DNA from: Apostichopus japonicus
Taxonomy: Eukaryota > Echinodermata > Holothuroidea > Aspidochirotida > Stichopodidae
Assembly (NCBI RefSeq): GCF_037975245.1
Contig: NC_092575.1
Span: 21,277,841 to 21,341,840, forward strand
Direction: 5' to 3'
DNA length: 64,000 nt
Below, one piece after another: positions 30,260 through 43,000 of the stretch. The notes beneath the pieces were generated by a model that was given only the letters and a program-made list of their open reading frames with translations, was not told the DNA's origin and made no database searches. The position numbers and the translations under genes were made by a program. Within the stretch, counting starts at the first letter, position 1; every line of letters begins with the position of its first letter.

Positions 30260-32252
30260 CTGGATACCAGAGTTGGGGACTCGAGTCAGGGACTCGGACT
30301 CGAGTCCGACTCGAGTCGCAAATTTTAGGACTTGAGACTCGACTCGAGACTCGGCTGTCAGAGACTTGGGACTTGACTTGAGACTTGCCCAAAAAGTTAG
30401 CAAAGACTTGGGACTTGATTTGAGACTTGCCTTCAAAAGACTCGGTTTTTCTACTAGAGACTTGTTTGTATTTCACAATTTTCTAATCATTAAATAACTA
30501 CATAAGTTGATATCGATAATAAATAATTATGGTTTCGTGTACGCAGGGCCGTCTTAAGTGATCACCGGGCCCTGGTCCCGGCAATGGAGCGGGGCCCATC
30601 AATCCGTGAGTTCGAAAAAAGTTGCGTGAAAAATTGACATCCTTGACAATCGCTCAAGTATAGACATGCCTGCATTTACCAGCCCTCCCTATGTCGCGCA
30701 TAAAACTTTAGCTGAATAACATACGTGATATATTTTAAAAAATGAAATACATTATAGAAGAGAAATCTTCCAGTTGCCCTCCATCCCTTCCCTAACAATA
30801 CTGGACTTACCATTTGTAACACCCTTGTGTTGAGTCTTTCAACTGAGAGGGAGGTGTAGGCGGTTTTACACTATCTAACGCAACGTAGTCGCCAAGAACA
30901 TGAAGTATTTTTAAGGGAGGGCCCGAGGAACATGAACTTATAGCATGCTCCTCATGGTGAAACATAATTGCACCTATTAGGTGAATTGAGTGTACTGTTA
31001 ATAGTAGGAGAGACTAGCGTAGGTTCTTATGACCAACTAGACCGGTTTCTGCTTTCAAACTTCATAGGAGGAGCTTCATCAGTAGTAGCCTTTGAATATT
31101 TTATATTCGGCCTGGGCGTCTCATTCTCAAAAGGCATCTATTTTCTGTGCACAAGTTTTTATGGACTCATGGTGCAGCTATAAGAGCATCTAAAAGAGCT
31201 TCGTGAGAACCTTGAGAGTCAGCTGATTCTTCGTTAGTACGAAACCTTGAGTTAACAAGTAAATCTTTGAGATTTTGGGCCCTATTGTAGGCTAGAATCG
31301 GTTCTTTTGGAAACAGTTTGGATAATTGTTGCGTGTTGCGAGATTAAGTGCCAATGTTTCTAAAGTGTTTTTTTCAAATGCGTGGTTTTGATATGGGGTG
31401 TAAAGGTGAGCTTGAACACAAGTGGAGGTTACTTTTGTTTAGGTTTGGTAGTGAGGTATTGCCCACGGTTTTCAAATTTTATGCCTTTCGTGGCTGAGGC
31501 AATTTCCTCTTTCTTATAGTTACGGAGTAACAGTTTCTTTGTGTAAGCCTTCGGGGCATTTTATATTCCAGGGTTGCCAACTCAGATTTGAATATTTAAT
31601 GTCAAACTCTCAAGTGTTTCACCAACTCTCGTCACAAGTTGTCAAGTATCGAATTCAATCAGGCATAATGGCCTATTCAATAAGTTTTCCTCCCAGATTA
31701 AGACACGGGGTTACTGTGATTGCGGGGCCCCTGACATCGCGGGGCCCTGGGCCAGGGCCCAGTGGGCCCATGCGTTAAGACGGCCCTGCGTGTACGCTCG
31801 AATTACGAGCGCCCAACGACGACTACAGGCGTTACCATAACTACCATTGGCTTGGTTGAATATTCCATCCAGGGCTGCTGTTTGGCTGAAAGTTGGCCTT
31901 TTTCAATAAAACAGTGGCTAGCAAATTTTGAGGTAATTTGTTCCGTGGCGTGTGCCCCGGTTTTGCTATTCGGCTGTTTAATTTATACCACATAATTCCT
32001 GGAACACTGTTACATTATTCGTAGCCTGCATCATTGTATTCAAACTTCAAAGACTTGAGACTTGACTTGGGACTTGCAGCTAGGGACTTGAGACTTGACT
32101 CGAGACTCGACCTCCAAAGACTTGAGACTTGACTTGAGACTCGCTCAAAATTTTCAAGGTGACTTGAGACTTGACTTGAGACTTGCTGGTAAAGACTTGA
32201 GACTTGACTTGAGACTTGCAGCTAGGGACTTGTTGACAACTCTGCTGGATAC
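30260..32252. mobile_element. hAT-type element (CAGAGTTG ends), perfect 8-bp target duplication
   Basis: The element 30268-32244 has ends cagagttg and caactctg. The flanking 8-mers ctggatac at 30260-30267 and 32245-32252 are identical. Both subterminal regions consist of 'gacttgagacttgactcgag'-like tandem words in opposite orientation. A second element (30544-31788) is inserted in it. No transposase frame remains. Confidence 0.85.
30536..31796. mobile_element. Inner hAT-type element (CAGGGCCGTCTTAA ends), perfect 8-bp target duplication
   Basis: The element 30544-31788 (1245 bp) has perfect 14-bp inverted ends, CAGGGCCGTCTTAA and TTAAGACGGCCCTG. The target duplication cgtgtacg is at 30536-30543 and 31789-31796. 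GGGCCC-rich words follow each end. Open frames inside are short and unrecognised. Confidence 0.9.
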
Positions 32253-32259
32253 GCACCTG
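32245..32259 (-). mobile_element. Terminus of the outermost nested element
   Basis: ctggatacgcacctg is the reverse complement of CAGGTGCGTATCCAG, the end type seen at 20904 and 40940. The CAGAGTTG element at 30268-32244 was inserted inside this terminus and split it from its G/C-rich interior at 30225-30267. Confidence 0.6.
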
Positions 32260-33539
32260 GTTTATGACGAAATTTCTACACAAAATGTTAAAACCTTGAC
32301 CATTTAATCGAGAATTTGACTGAGTTTTGCGAGGTTTTACGGTCGAAATGTCTATTATTATTTAATTACAACTAATAACACTTGTTATTATTATTGTAAG
32401 TGTGTCCGCCCGTTCCCCACACAGAGACAATCGGATGCGCGTTCGTGATCTGATATATATTCGGAAACGGGTAACTTCCAATTCTCGCAGGGATATCCAT
32501 AATCCCAGCATTGTCCACAGTGCGTATGGCGTCCTATAGATACCGTGACTGAAACGACTTGAGCAAGTTGACGTAATGAGAATTTCGAAATACTGTACCG
32601 ATAAAATATTTGTTTACAAACAGGCTTATTGTACTGTACCAGCTGAGCGTGAGACCTCCATCTACACGAGGATTTGTGAGAAAATCTGGAAACTGAGTGA
32701 TGTTATAATTGGTAGTACCAATTATATGCGAGAAAAGTAATAGTCTTACCCCAATAATGTGCATAAAGGTTTTGATATTATTGTCAATGCCAACTCAAGT
32801 CTTTAATTAAGTTTAAGCTATTGCCGAGAACGGGCGTAGCCTACCAACACAGGCCTAACATTTAGGCATCACACTAGTTATTAAGCCAAGCATACGTAAT
32901 AATATAGTCAGTGAGTTTCAGTATCAGAGTGTAGACCTACAGTAGGATAATATTAATGTTGTACGGTTGTATACCTCTGTTGGCGGACGTACAGGTACAG
33001 ATGAACCCAACAATGTGGCAAATTAGTATCAAAATAATTACTAGAAAAGTGATAGGCCTAACTGTAAACCCTTTTGATGGCCTAGCCCAACGCGATGTCA
33101 AAAGCATTCCTCTATAGGCTCTAGTCTGGTCTTACTTGACTGTGTAAACTAACATTTACCAGTACACTGGCAGTCATAAGCTGTGGTTCATTAGTTTGTA
33201 TGATAGGATTTGTTTTTTACATTCCTAGGAATGTAAAAATTTGGTACAATTGTAGAATACCTTGCCTTTCATAAGGTATTTTTTTTTGGATGAAGTAGTC
33301 AAATTATTTAGCTTCTCCACTGTGATTCTGACTTCAGTTAAAATATATTCTACCCCTAATTATTAATGGTTTCTGTACTGCGACTCTGACTCCCGGTTTG
33401 ACCCTGTTAGGAAGTATTAAGTGCCCCACTGCGACTCCCACCCCAACCCCAAAAACTAAGCTTTTCGAAATGTGGGGGCTATTCTTTAATTACTCTGACA
33501 ATAAAGTCACCCTGTTTCTATAAAACATATTTTCCACAG
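32260..33539. other. Upstream region of gene 2
   Basis: No coding sequence was recognised. The strong acceptor tttccacag at 33531-33539 implies that a non-coding first exon and the promoter lie upstream, perhaps within this stretch. No TATA box could be assigned with confidence. Confidence 0.4.
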
Positions 33540-34063
33540 AAACATCAGCCATGGCATGAGTAGCAAATGAGATTTCCAAGAGATTTCCAAGATGTTTGGA
33601 TTTAAAAAAAAGAAGAAGACAGGAGGAGAGTCCAATCTTTCTTCTACCTCAAATTCTCCAGCCTCATCAGTGGTATCATTAGAGAAGAAACCAAGTAAGG
33701 TATCATCTCTTAAATTACCCTTTGGACGGAAATCAAATAAAAATAAGTCAGAAACTGGCAGCATATCAAGCTCGGACACTCAAGTATCGCATGGAGTTAC
33801 CAAACAAGATCTTCAGAACGGCACTACTAATAAACCATCCAATCTGCCTCCCGGTTATATCGTCCTAGGAAAGCTTGCTTCTGACTTAGAGGCATTGCAG
33901 GTGCGTAAAGATTCTAAGGAGAAAGCAGAAGAGCCTGTCGGGGTAGCAGATAAAGATGTAGTGAAGAGCTACAAATTAAAAGCTACTGAGGATTGGGGTG
34001 AGGAGGAAGTATTAGCTTGGTTGAAAGACAATGACTTGGCATACTTTGTGGAACTCTTTGATG
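33540..34063 (+). CDS. Gene 2 exon 1: start, basic N terminus and first half of SAM 1
   Basis: The 5' untranslated part begins after the acceptor at 33539, and the ATG is at 33592. The start MFGFKKKKKTGG suits membrane association. A Ser-rich stretch follows, then a SAM start: TEDWGEEEVLAWLKDNDLAY and FVELF. It ends in phase 1 at gatg|gtaagt. Confidence 0.8.
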
Positions 34064-37000
34064 GTAAGTCAACAACTATGTTTTGACTGTTGTTTTGTAC
34101 ACCAAAAAAATCCTTTTCGATAGGGATGGTGGGGGGGGGAGGGAGGGGTTATAGGCCTCTGTTTATTATTGAACACTGGTGGAATAGTTTCATGTGTTCA
34201 ATTAGCCCACATCCATTTCATATAGTGCACTCCTTTTGCTATGGGCATGATAATGATGAATATAATGATAATATACTGTAATTACTCTCCAATTAGATCC
34301 ATACAGTATTAAGCTTACAATTTTTTGTTACTCATGATACTATAACCAGTGTAATTTTCAAATAATTAATCATGACCTTATATTTTAACTGATCTTTTGT
34401 GCACATAGTGACTTATATAGTATCTGTAAAATGTTCACAAAATTGGACTCAATTCAGATGAGGGGAAGATTCTTTGTTGTGTATAATCATAAATTTTCAG
34501 TGGCTGATTTGTATTGAACGTAGAATGTTTTTTAATCGATGGTTAAGTTGAGAATATTCCATAATGTAGAGAACTTTAAACTGTATCATATTGCTTACTA
34601 TTTGTGTCTTCTTAATGTACTGTAGCTCTGTTTCTCGTGAAAAGTGCGAAACTGTGTAAAGTATAGCTAATTTAGTGACTGAGAGAGTGCACAGTACAGC
34701 AGGACTTACAACCACAGATTTACTCACTATATATCTGTTTTAAAGTATATTATTGTCTTGCATTGTGGACATAAATTTACAGAAACTGTCTGTATCAGTG
34801 AGATATATTTTTATGTAATATTCTGGTGTGAAATTTCTGAGCCTGGATACATGGCATGGGTATTTGAATTACCAGCCAGATTGCAAATTTTACAGTTACT
34901 TCATGTGTTGAAAACATGACACTCAACTATTCTTTTGAATTTGTCTCTTTTTCACCAGGTTGTGATATTGATGGAGATTATTTACTGCAAGTAACTGAGG
35001 AAGACTTGGGTAATTTATATGCAATCATATGTACTTGTTATTCAAATTGACTTAATTAGTCCGCCCTGTCAAAGACAAATTTGCACTGTACTGTAGGGAA
35101 TAATTTTAACAAGTACCGCATCAGAAAATGCTATATATATCATACAGTCCAGTTGCTATGTACACAAGTGCAATAGGATGCGTAGTAGTCTTCTACTTAA
35201 GAAATTAAGCATTTCTTGAAGTAAATTTTTTGAAGAAAAAATTTTGAACACTAAAGTTATACCCTGCTGTGCAGTAAGCTGGACAATACAAAATTTGAAT
35301 GACAACATTTTCAGTAGTCTGAGCGTTAATAAGAGGCCAACGAGGGTACTCGAGTATTTTTCAATTGGTATCCAATATTTTGACATAGTGTCCCTGTTGC
35401 ACATTGAAGAAACCTATATACTGTATACTGTAGTGTAGTTTGAGCTTTATATTTCAAATTTGAAGGTTGACAACTGAAACATGAAGTGATATATATTACA
35501 TTTATTACTTCTGCAAGGTCTTTAACCCTTTGCACATTTGACCTTCAAGTTTCCCTCACTAATTCCCATGGTTTTGATGTTTCCATCAATTTTGTAATAT
35601 TACTGAATTTCAATTTATTTAAATCTCATGAACTTAAAACTTACCATCGCTTTAAAGACGTTAAAAACCAAATAATGAAACAAGAAAATGTTAAGTAAAT
35701 CTTGTATGCTTTCAAGATGGTTGTCACTGTTAGTGTTACTCTTTAAAATTGGAATTTTTAACTTCAATGGACAATTTACAGTCGTTTCAAGAATCACATT
35801 ACAAACCTAAAACAGGCGTTCTATTCATCTAATTCTCTCATGTTTCGTTATCGTGTTTGGACATACTTGTGGGAAATTCTTTGACGCAGTAAATTATAAG
35901 GAAATAGACAAAATCAGTCCTCAAACCGTTGCACAACTATTTTTGGCAAGATTTTCTGTGCATTCTTTCTTTTTTGCAGTTGACCTAGAAGTCGATGATA
36001 CCGAACTCAGGAAGAGATTACTTTTGGCTGTCAATGATCTCATCAATATGCAAGAGGTAAATGAGTCTGTCTCTTTGTACATGGACCGGTGCGCTGACAA
36101 TTTATGATAAACATGTTGGGTCAACCTACCTTGCATGAGAAAATGTTGTCTTTAGTAAGGATGTATAGTAGGCTAGGAGCCTAAGTTTGGCAACAATAAT
36201 TCAGTGGCGTATGTTTTGGCTTGGGCATGGGCTTTATATAAATGTATATATTTTATGTAAGGTTTTGGCATTTTGTTTGGCAAATATCAAAAATTTCTGT
36301 TTTCTTTTGACTCGTTTGGGAACCCCGCCAATTTTTTGTTTTGTGACCCCCACTTTGGCTACAAGGATCATAAGTTTCATAACTCACAGTCTTTTTTTCA
36401 ATTCTATGTTCAAATGAAAGTATTTATCTATATTGTCTTATATTCACCCTTATAACGCCTTTGGTATTTCCTACCTCAGGAGGACGATGTCGATCTTTCC
36501 CTGCCGGGGTTAGAAGATGGGGAATCTGGATCCGAGTGGGAGAGTGTCGACGAATTCGATGGCTATGACAAGAAGGCAAAGAATGGCCACAAGATTGACC
36601 AACCTAGATCGGGGAAAGCACGCGGTGAGTTTCATGCAGAGAATCAGTCAGAATTTGATCAAGTGCCTTTCGTCTCAATCCCTGGTATTTTATCTGTTTA
36701 CATTTATGGTGAAAGATATTTTGGTTTGAATTGACATATTTATGTTTCATTATTCAGACATCGTAAGACCACCGACTGGTTTCTCCGAGGGCCACCAGTC
36801 CAGACTAGGGAAACCCGTAGATGATTGGACCAAAGAAGACGTAATTCTCTGGCTAGAATCGATCAAACTCGGAAAATACTCGGACCATTTCCTCGGTAAG
36901 TTTCCACTCCATCTAGAGGAAGCAGTGAGAGGTTTCCATATTAGTTTGATTGTGTGTGCTGTTTTGTCCAATTAGGAATAAATTACGACATAAATTACGA

Positions 37001-40000
37001 AAAAGAAAATTAGAGTACCAGTGACACTAAAATTTACAGGCATTAACATTGTTGTAATGTAAGTATGAAAGGGTGACAATGAAAGACTAAATGGGGAAAT
37101 AAGAAACAAATCTGATGAGAGCAAGATTTTCTTGATAGTGGGATGTAAGGCTGCGGCCTCTTGATTTCAAGACTTCCTGTTTATCTACCAACAGAGCTTT
37201 CCAGCCCCTCTTCTTGGTGAAGATGCCCATATAGCCATTTTTTGCTCATTTCAAATATAAGTATTTAATTGATGTACATAGCAGTAATTAAAAAAAAAAA
37301 ATACAAGCATCTTGGTTCATTTGCACAAAATTCACATAGTGTGTTTAAAGAACATGATAGTGGTGAGCCTACTGTTAGAAATGTTGTAATCAAGAAGCAA
37401 ATTGAATCATCCAAATCTTACAACAAAGTTGGTTACAAATCAATAGATCACAAATTCTTTTGATTTTATCTTAGCAAAGTTTTTATTGTTTCTTATATCT
37501 CAACATCTTATAAATTTCAGAATTATTTTGGTCACACTACCGAGGAGATCCCATGAATCTATCGCTTTCAAATCTACTCTAACTTTGAGCTAAAACTGTA
37601 AATCGAGGAGCCACCTGATGTTAGTTGTTAACTGATATTCAAATTCGACTTATCTGAAAATGCACATGTGGCTGCTTAGTGTTATCAAATAACTGCCTTC
37701 CTGCTCAATATTCACATTAAGAGGGACATCAATTTGATTTTGAACCAAAGTGATTTTGCAACAATAGTTTAATCTGATGGTTTTGGTTTGTCCTAGCACA
37801 AGATAGCTGTAAAATAAATCAAGTTACAAATTTATATTCATCAAAGTTTAAGTAAGTCAATTATAAATTTATATTCATCAAAGTTAGGAATTTAGGGACA
37901 GAGCTTGAGCAATTTCCTTCGTTGTTTGCGTTCTTTTGCAAACCTGCATTGCTGACCTTTTAAGAACTTTTACATTTCCCTTTTCGTTTCTTCAGATCAT
38001 CAAATCACCGGCTCAAAGCTCAAGAATGTTGACATGTCTTTACTCGGTGAGGAGAAAACAAATTGTTTATCAAGTAGAAAACTATATGAAAAGATAGAGG
38101 AATTGACCTCTGACTGACCTTGGTTAGCCTCTTCAGAGGCGTACCGAAAAAAAAAAAAACAATGACACACTAAGGACATAATTCTAAAAAAAGTTGGTAT
38201 TAACGTCATGAACAAATAGGGGGCCAAGGGAGGGGGGAACCTGTAGGCAAACTATCAGAGCTGTATATATGGCTTTGCAAACTATCTAAGAGTAGCGCAA
38301 CCATGAGTTGGCAAGAAGCGTACAAGAAAATTTTGGTCGAAAATGCCTCCCAGATCGCTGGAAATGACACTATGCATTTTCTATTTGAAATTACTAGCGA
38401 TATCATGAAAACATACAAAAAAATATGCTCAAGAGGGGGACGGTCGCCCCCTTTGCCCCCCTCCCTCCCCTCCTTGGCTACGCGCCTGCTGTGCAATTTC
38501 CGATATAAATGTAGAATGTTTTCGCACATCTGTTGATTGTGACGGAAATTCCGACCTTTAAATTAAAAGAGACAGATGGACAGAGAACTAAATTGGACCA
38601 ATGAAATTTAACTCTCAAAAGGAAATTTGCTTGTTCTCTTTTATTTTGTTGCTCATCTCTCTATCTCTCTCTTTTTCTCGTTCTCTTTTTCTCAGTCTTT
38701 TACAAGTTTTGTTCTGTCTTATAGGCCTACTTATTTTTCACTTAACCTTTCTCTCTGAAGAACAGTTTACAACTCGTTGTGTTCTGTCTAATACTCATTT
38801 CTCACTCAACCTTTCTCTTTGAAGAACAGTTTACAACTGACCACTGTCTCTAAAAACACACTATTCTGTAACTCAGTACAAAACATGCTAATTTTACATA
38901 ACAAAAACAGAATGGTTGGGCAAACAATAGATGGCATTTTGAAAGCATTTGCCTATAACATTACATAGCAGGTGCAAAATTGTTAGACTGCGTTACTCTC
39001 TACAACACAATGAGTAGAGAAAAATTAGACAGAACAAAGACTGTACGAAGAAAGAGAGACTCCCTGTCATCTTACCCATCCAGGTTTCTTGAGATAACAA
39101 GACTAAAATCCTGACTAAAGTTACCCTGCTAGCATGAGAGGCTTATCACTCAAAGTGGCTGAACTAACTAGGTTACCCTTACAGATATCCCATCCTTGAC
39201 AAGGCACTCATGTATGGATTACCTGCGAATTGTTCGACAGGGTCTGTTAATTCATTCAAATACTATTCCCATGGATATCTTTGATGGTATAAATATATAT
39301 CCCCAAACTTGAATTTTTTTTTACTTTTTTTTTTTACCCAACTCTCAGATCAGATGAAGATGTATAGCTCAGAGGACAGGGAGAGGTTTTTATCCAGCCT
39401 CTATGACGCCACTAATCCGAATAACAATCCCTTGCTACTAAGTGAGTACAATCCTCTGCACATTACTAAGTGTGTACAATCCTCTGTTCTCAATGAGAAC
39501 AATCCTCTTTTAATAAGAGAGTACAATCCTCTGTTAATAAGACAGTACAATCCTCTGTTACTAAGTGAGTACAGTTCTCTGTTACTAAATGAGTAAAATC
39601 CTCTGTTACTACGTGAGTACAATCCTCTGTTACTAAGAGAGGACAATCCTCTGTTACTAAGTGAGTGCAATCCTCTGTTACTAAGTGAGTACAATCCTCT
39701 GCTACTAAGTGAGTACAATCCTCTGTTACTAAGTGAGTACAATCCTCTGTTACTAAGTGAGTACAATCCTCTGTTACTAAGTGAGTACAATCCTCTGTTA
39801 CTAAGTGAGTACAATCCTCTGTTACTAAGTGAGTACAATCCTCTGTTACTAAGTGAGTACTAAGTGAGTACAATCCTCTGTTAGTAAGTGAGTACAATCC
39901 TCTGTTACTAAGTGAGTACAATCCCCTGTTACTAAGTGAGTACAATCCTCTGTTACTAAGTGAGTACAATCCTCTGTTACTAAGTGAGTACAAGATACAC

Positions 40001-43000
40001 ACATTAACTCAACTCCATTCTTTTAAAGATCATCAGTATAACTTCTAATGTTTAAGCTTTGCGATGTGTTGCTCACAATTTTCAAATTCTGCACTTTCCT
40101 AGACATTCTCATGCTCCAAATTTATTCCCAGACATTGATGAGTATTAGAATAAAATAAATAAATTTAAATCCAAATAATGAAATAAATGTAGAATTATAA
40201 AATAATCTCCAAGGAACTATGGTAAAATGCTTTTTTAAGACGGAAAGAAAATGCTTTGTTGATATTTTGAGCATCACTGACCATTGTTTTATGCTCCAGG
40301 ATATTTTTGAGCAGTCAACGGTAAAACTAAGCTATTCAGGACCAGTTGCCAAATTTTTTGTTAACATTGGCAGCAGGTTTGTGATTTTTTGTTGATGGAA
40401 TTTGGGGACCACTTGGCATATATGTCTGATCTACCCTTTACACACCTTGTGATGTACAGGACTAAGATGCTGTACAACAGAGCAGTGAATGTGGTCAAGT
40501 GGTTAAGGCAATGGACTGGTGATCTAAGGATTACAGGTTTGAGTCCTAGCCAGATCATTAAGTTGTGTCCTTGGGCAAGGCACTTTATCTCCATTGTCTC
40601 TCTTCAGCCAGGTGTATAAATGGGGACTTGTGAGGTAACTTGTAAATATAGTTGCGTGCGCCGGTTTGTGGATGCACCCTATGGGAAGTCCCCGGGGGAC
40701 ACATGGTTGTGGTGCACTGTGGTGCCACAGGAGAGATTGATTGAATTGCGTACACTTTGGTTTGTAGGCGTGACAAGTTACCAATGACCAAGGCTAATAG
40801 CGCCTTTGAACAATTTCTGTTGACTTTGGCACTATATAAATGTCTTCTGATTGATTGATTGAATAAGTTGATGTTCAAACAACTGTCAAATTTTGAGTAC
40901 CAGGTTTGAATGCTCAGAACTTTGTCTCCTATAATATGCCAGGGGCGTATCCAGGGGGGGGGCGCAACAGGCGCGCGCCCCCCTATTGGCCGTCACCAAA
41001 AAAAAAGTTTAGCAAAAAAAAATAAAAAAATTGATGACGACCTTTAAGTGAGATGTCCGTGATCGCTCAACCCCCCCCCCCTCCCGTATGCTTTATTTTT
41101 TGTTTGCCAAAAAAAGGTTCTGGCGAAGTTCGGCGGCATAATAGTTTTAGAAACATAGATGGTAATTGTGTTTGTATTATCACTATAAACACTAAGTGAC
41201 ATGCCAGCCATACTAAATTGTGCATTTTGTGTCCATATTTACTGGAAATGTTGCTTATTATTAAGGTCGAAAAATGGATCACATATGGCCATGGGCGGTG
41301 ATCCTGGGGGGGAAGGGGGGATATATCCCCCCATGAAAATGGGTGGAGGGGATGTAATACACCATATCCCCACCACCAAATGCCAGGGATAAGAATATTT
41401 TCATGCCTACATTTATGAATCATCGTTAATGTACGGCTCTTTTTTAGCTTCATTTCTCGCGTACTATAAACGCAGTGCAATCTTCAAATAAAGCGTCTTT
41501 ATAAAGCAAGAATAGTTGACTGTAGGCTTCATTGGCCCTATAACAACAAAATGTATTATTGCGCCCACGGTATTGATATAGTACATATATGCACCCTCAT
41601 ACAGGCATGAGACTCTTCCGCGGAAACGCGGATTTCCGATTTTTTTTTTTTTTTCATTTTCGCGTTTTTTCTTGTAAATTCGCGTTTTTTATTATTTTTT
41701 ATTATTTTTTTATTTAATTTTTTTTATTTAATTTTTTTTTATTTATTTTTTTTGCCGAACATGCTGGACTGTGAAGGGAACGAACACCGAATTTGACCAG
41801 TGGTGGAATCAAATAGCACAAAGCAAGCAAAAAAGCCTTTTTTGGTTCAAAAAAGCTAATGGATAAATTATACAAGCAGAAATTCCACACTTTTTTGGCG
41901 AGTTACGTGATGTGATAGATTCCATCTAGAGTCCACCATTTTGCATTTAACCCCTCCTTACCTGACAAAAAAATCCTAAAGGGGAGGGGGACACCCCCTC
42001 CCCTTAAACCCCTCCCCCAGGACGGCGATCGATAAATTTCAGATTTTTTTTCCCCGGCTCAGTCTCATCCCTGCCCATAGTATTCATATAGGCCCTATAG
42101 TAGGCCTACACACGTACATGTTCCCTCGAACAGCTGAGAATCTCATGTTACCAGGGTAATGCTTAATACACATTTCACCTGGATGCCCTAGCAATCGGTA
42201 CCTAGGAATGTAACTATGTGTAATTGTGTATTGCATGTGTATAGACCTATAATAGCCTGCATGAGGCCATTTTCTTCATCGAATAATATAAAAGAGCTCT
42301 CGAACATTCTAACGTTGCGTCTGAAACAAGATTGACAGGGGCAATTTTCCCAAAATAACACCCGAAATTAAAAAAAAGGTATTTTGGATCCTGATTATGA
42401 GATATTTTGGACATGACATCCCTATTTTAAAGTTGGGTATATGCCGCTTGGAAACCTCGGGAACTGCAGTGCTGCCAAGTCACCTGCTTTGGGCGGGTGT
42501 CACCCGCATTTTCGGGTCGTCTCCCGCTCACCCGCCCACCTGTCCGAATCTCCCGCATTTTCCAAAAAACTCTCGCATTTTTGAAGAATCTCCCGCATTG
42601 TAGGCCCACAGAGTTTTTCCTGTGAAAGTGTATCATTGCTAGCGTGAAATTCATTTCATCACACCAAAATGCGAATTATCTCAGAACCGCCAGGATCGGA
42701 AATTACTCAAAGCCGATCGTGCTAAATATGCCTGGCTGAAAGCAACGTTACCTATATGATTCGTGAAAAATAATACCGTTACGACACACGTGAACGCTAC
42801 AGCGTCTGCAAACTTTCAGAGATTTTTTTTATTTCAAGATATTTTTTCCTCTGGAATGAAAAAAAATTAGACACAATACAAATATGGAGACAGTATAGAT
42901 TCAGCTTAGATGACCCAGGAAGTGATGTTTCCGGCCATCTGAGGGGCCGTAAGATCCCAAAATTTTCTTGTACGATTCGCGCCAACCCATGGTGGCGCTC

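Noticed and set aside
30060-30476. Arg/Lys/Glu-rich antisense frame
   Set aside because: It spans a pyrimidine-rich tract and the subterminal repeats of a hAT element; compositional artefact.
30968-31183. Small membrane-like protein inside the inner hAT element
   Set aside because: It has no homology pattern I recognise and lies in a non-autonomous element; likely a chance frame.
39421-39993. CRISPR-like array
   Set aside because: The repeats are contiguous, without unique spacers, in a eukaryotic intron/exon; it is a minisatellite. The same applies to the arrays at 45.2, 49.4 and 54.5 kb.
39401-40002. Antisense proteins with SNRGLYSL or HLVTEDCT repeats
   Set aside because: Frames through the 24-bp minisatellite; no start, splice or domain support.
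40484-40560. Functional tRNA gene
   Set aside because: The promoter boxes are present but the cloverleaf is incomplete and a SINE body follows; the same holds at 53761 and 48262.
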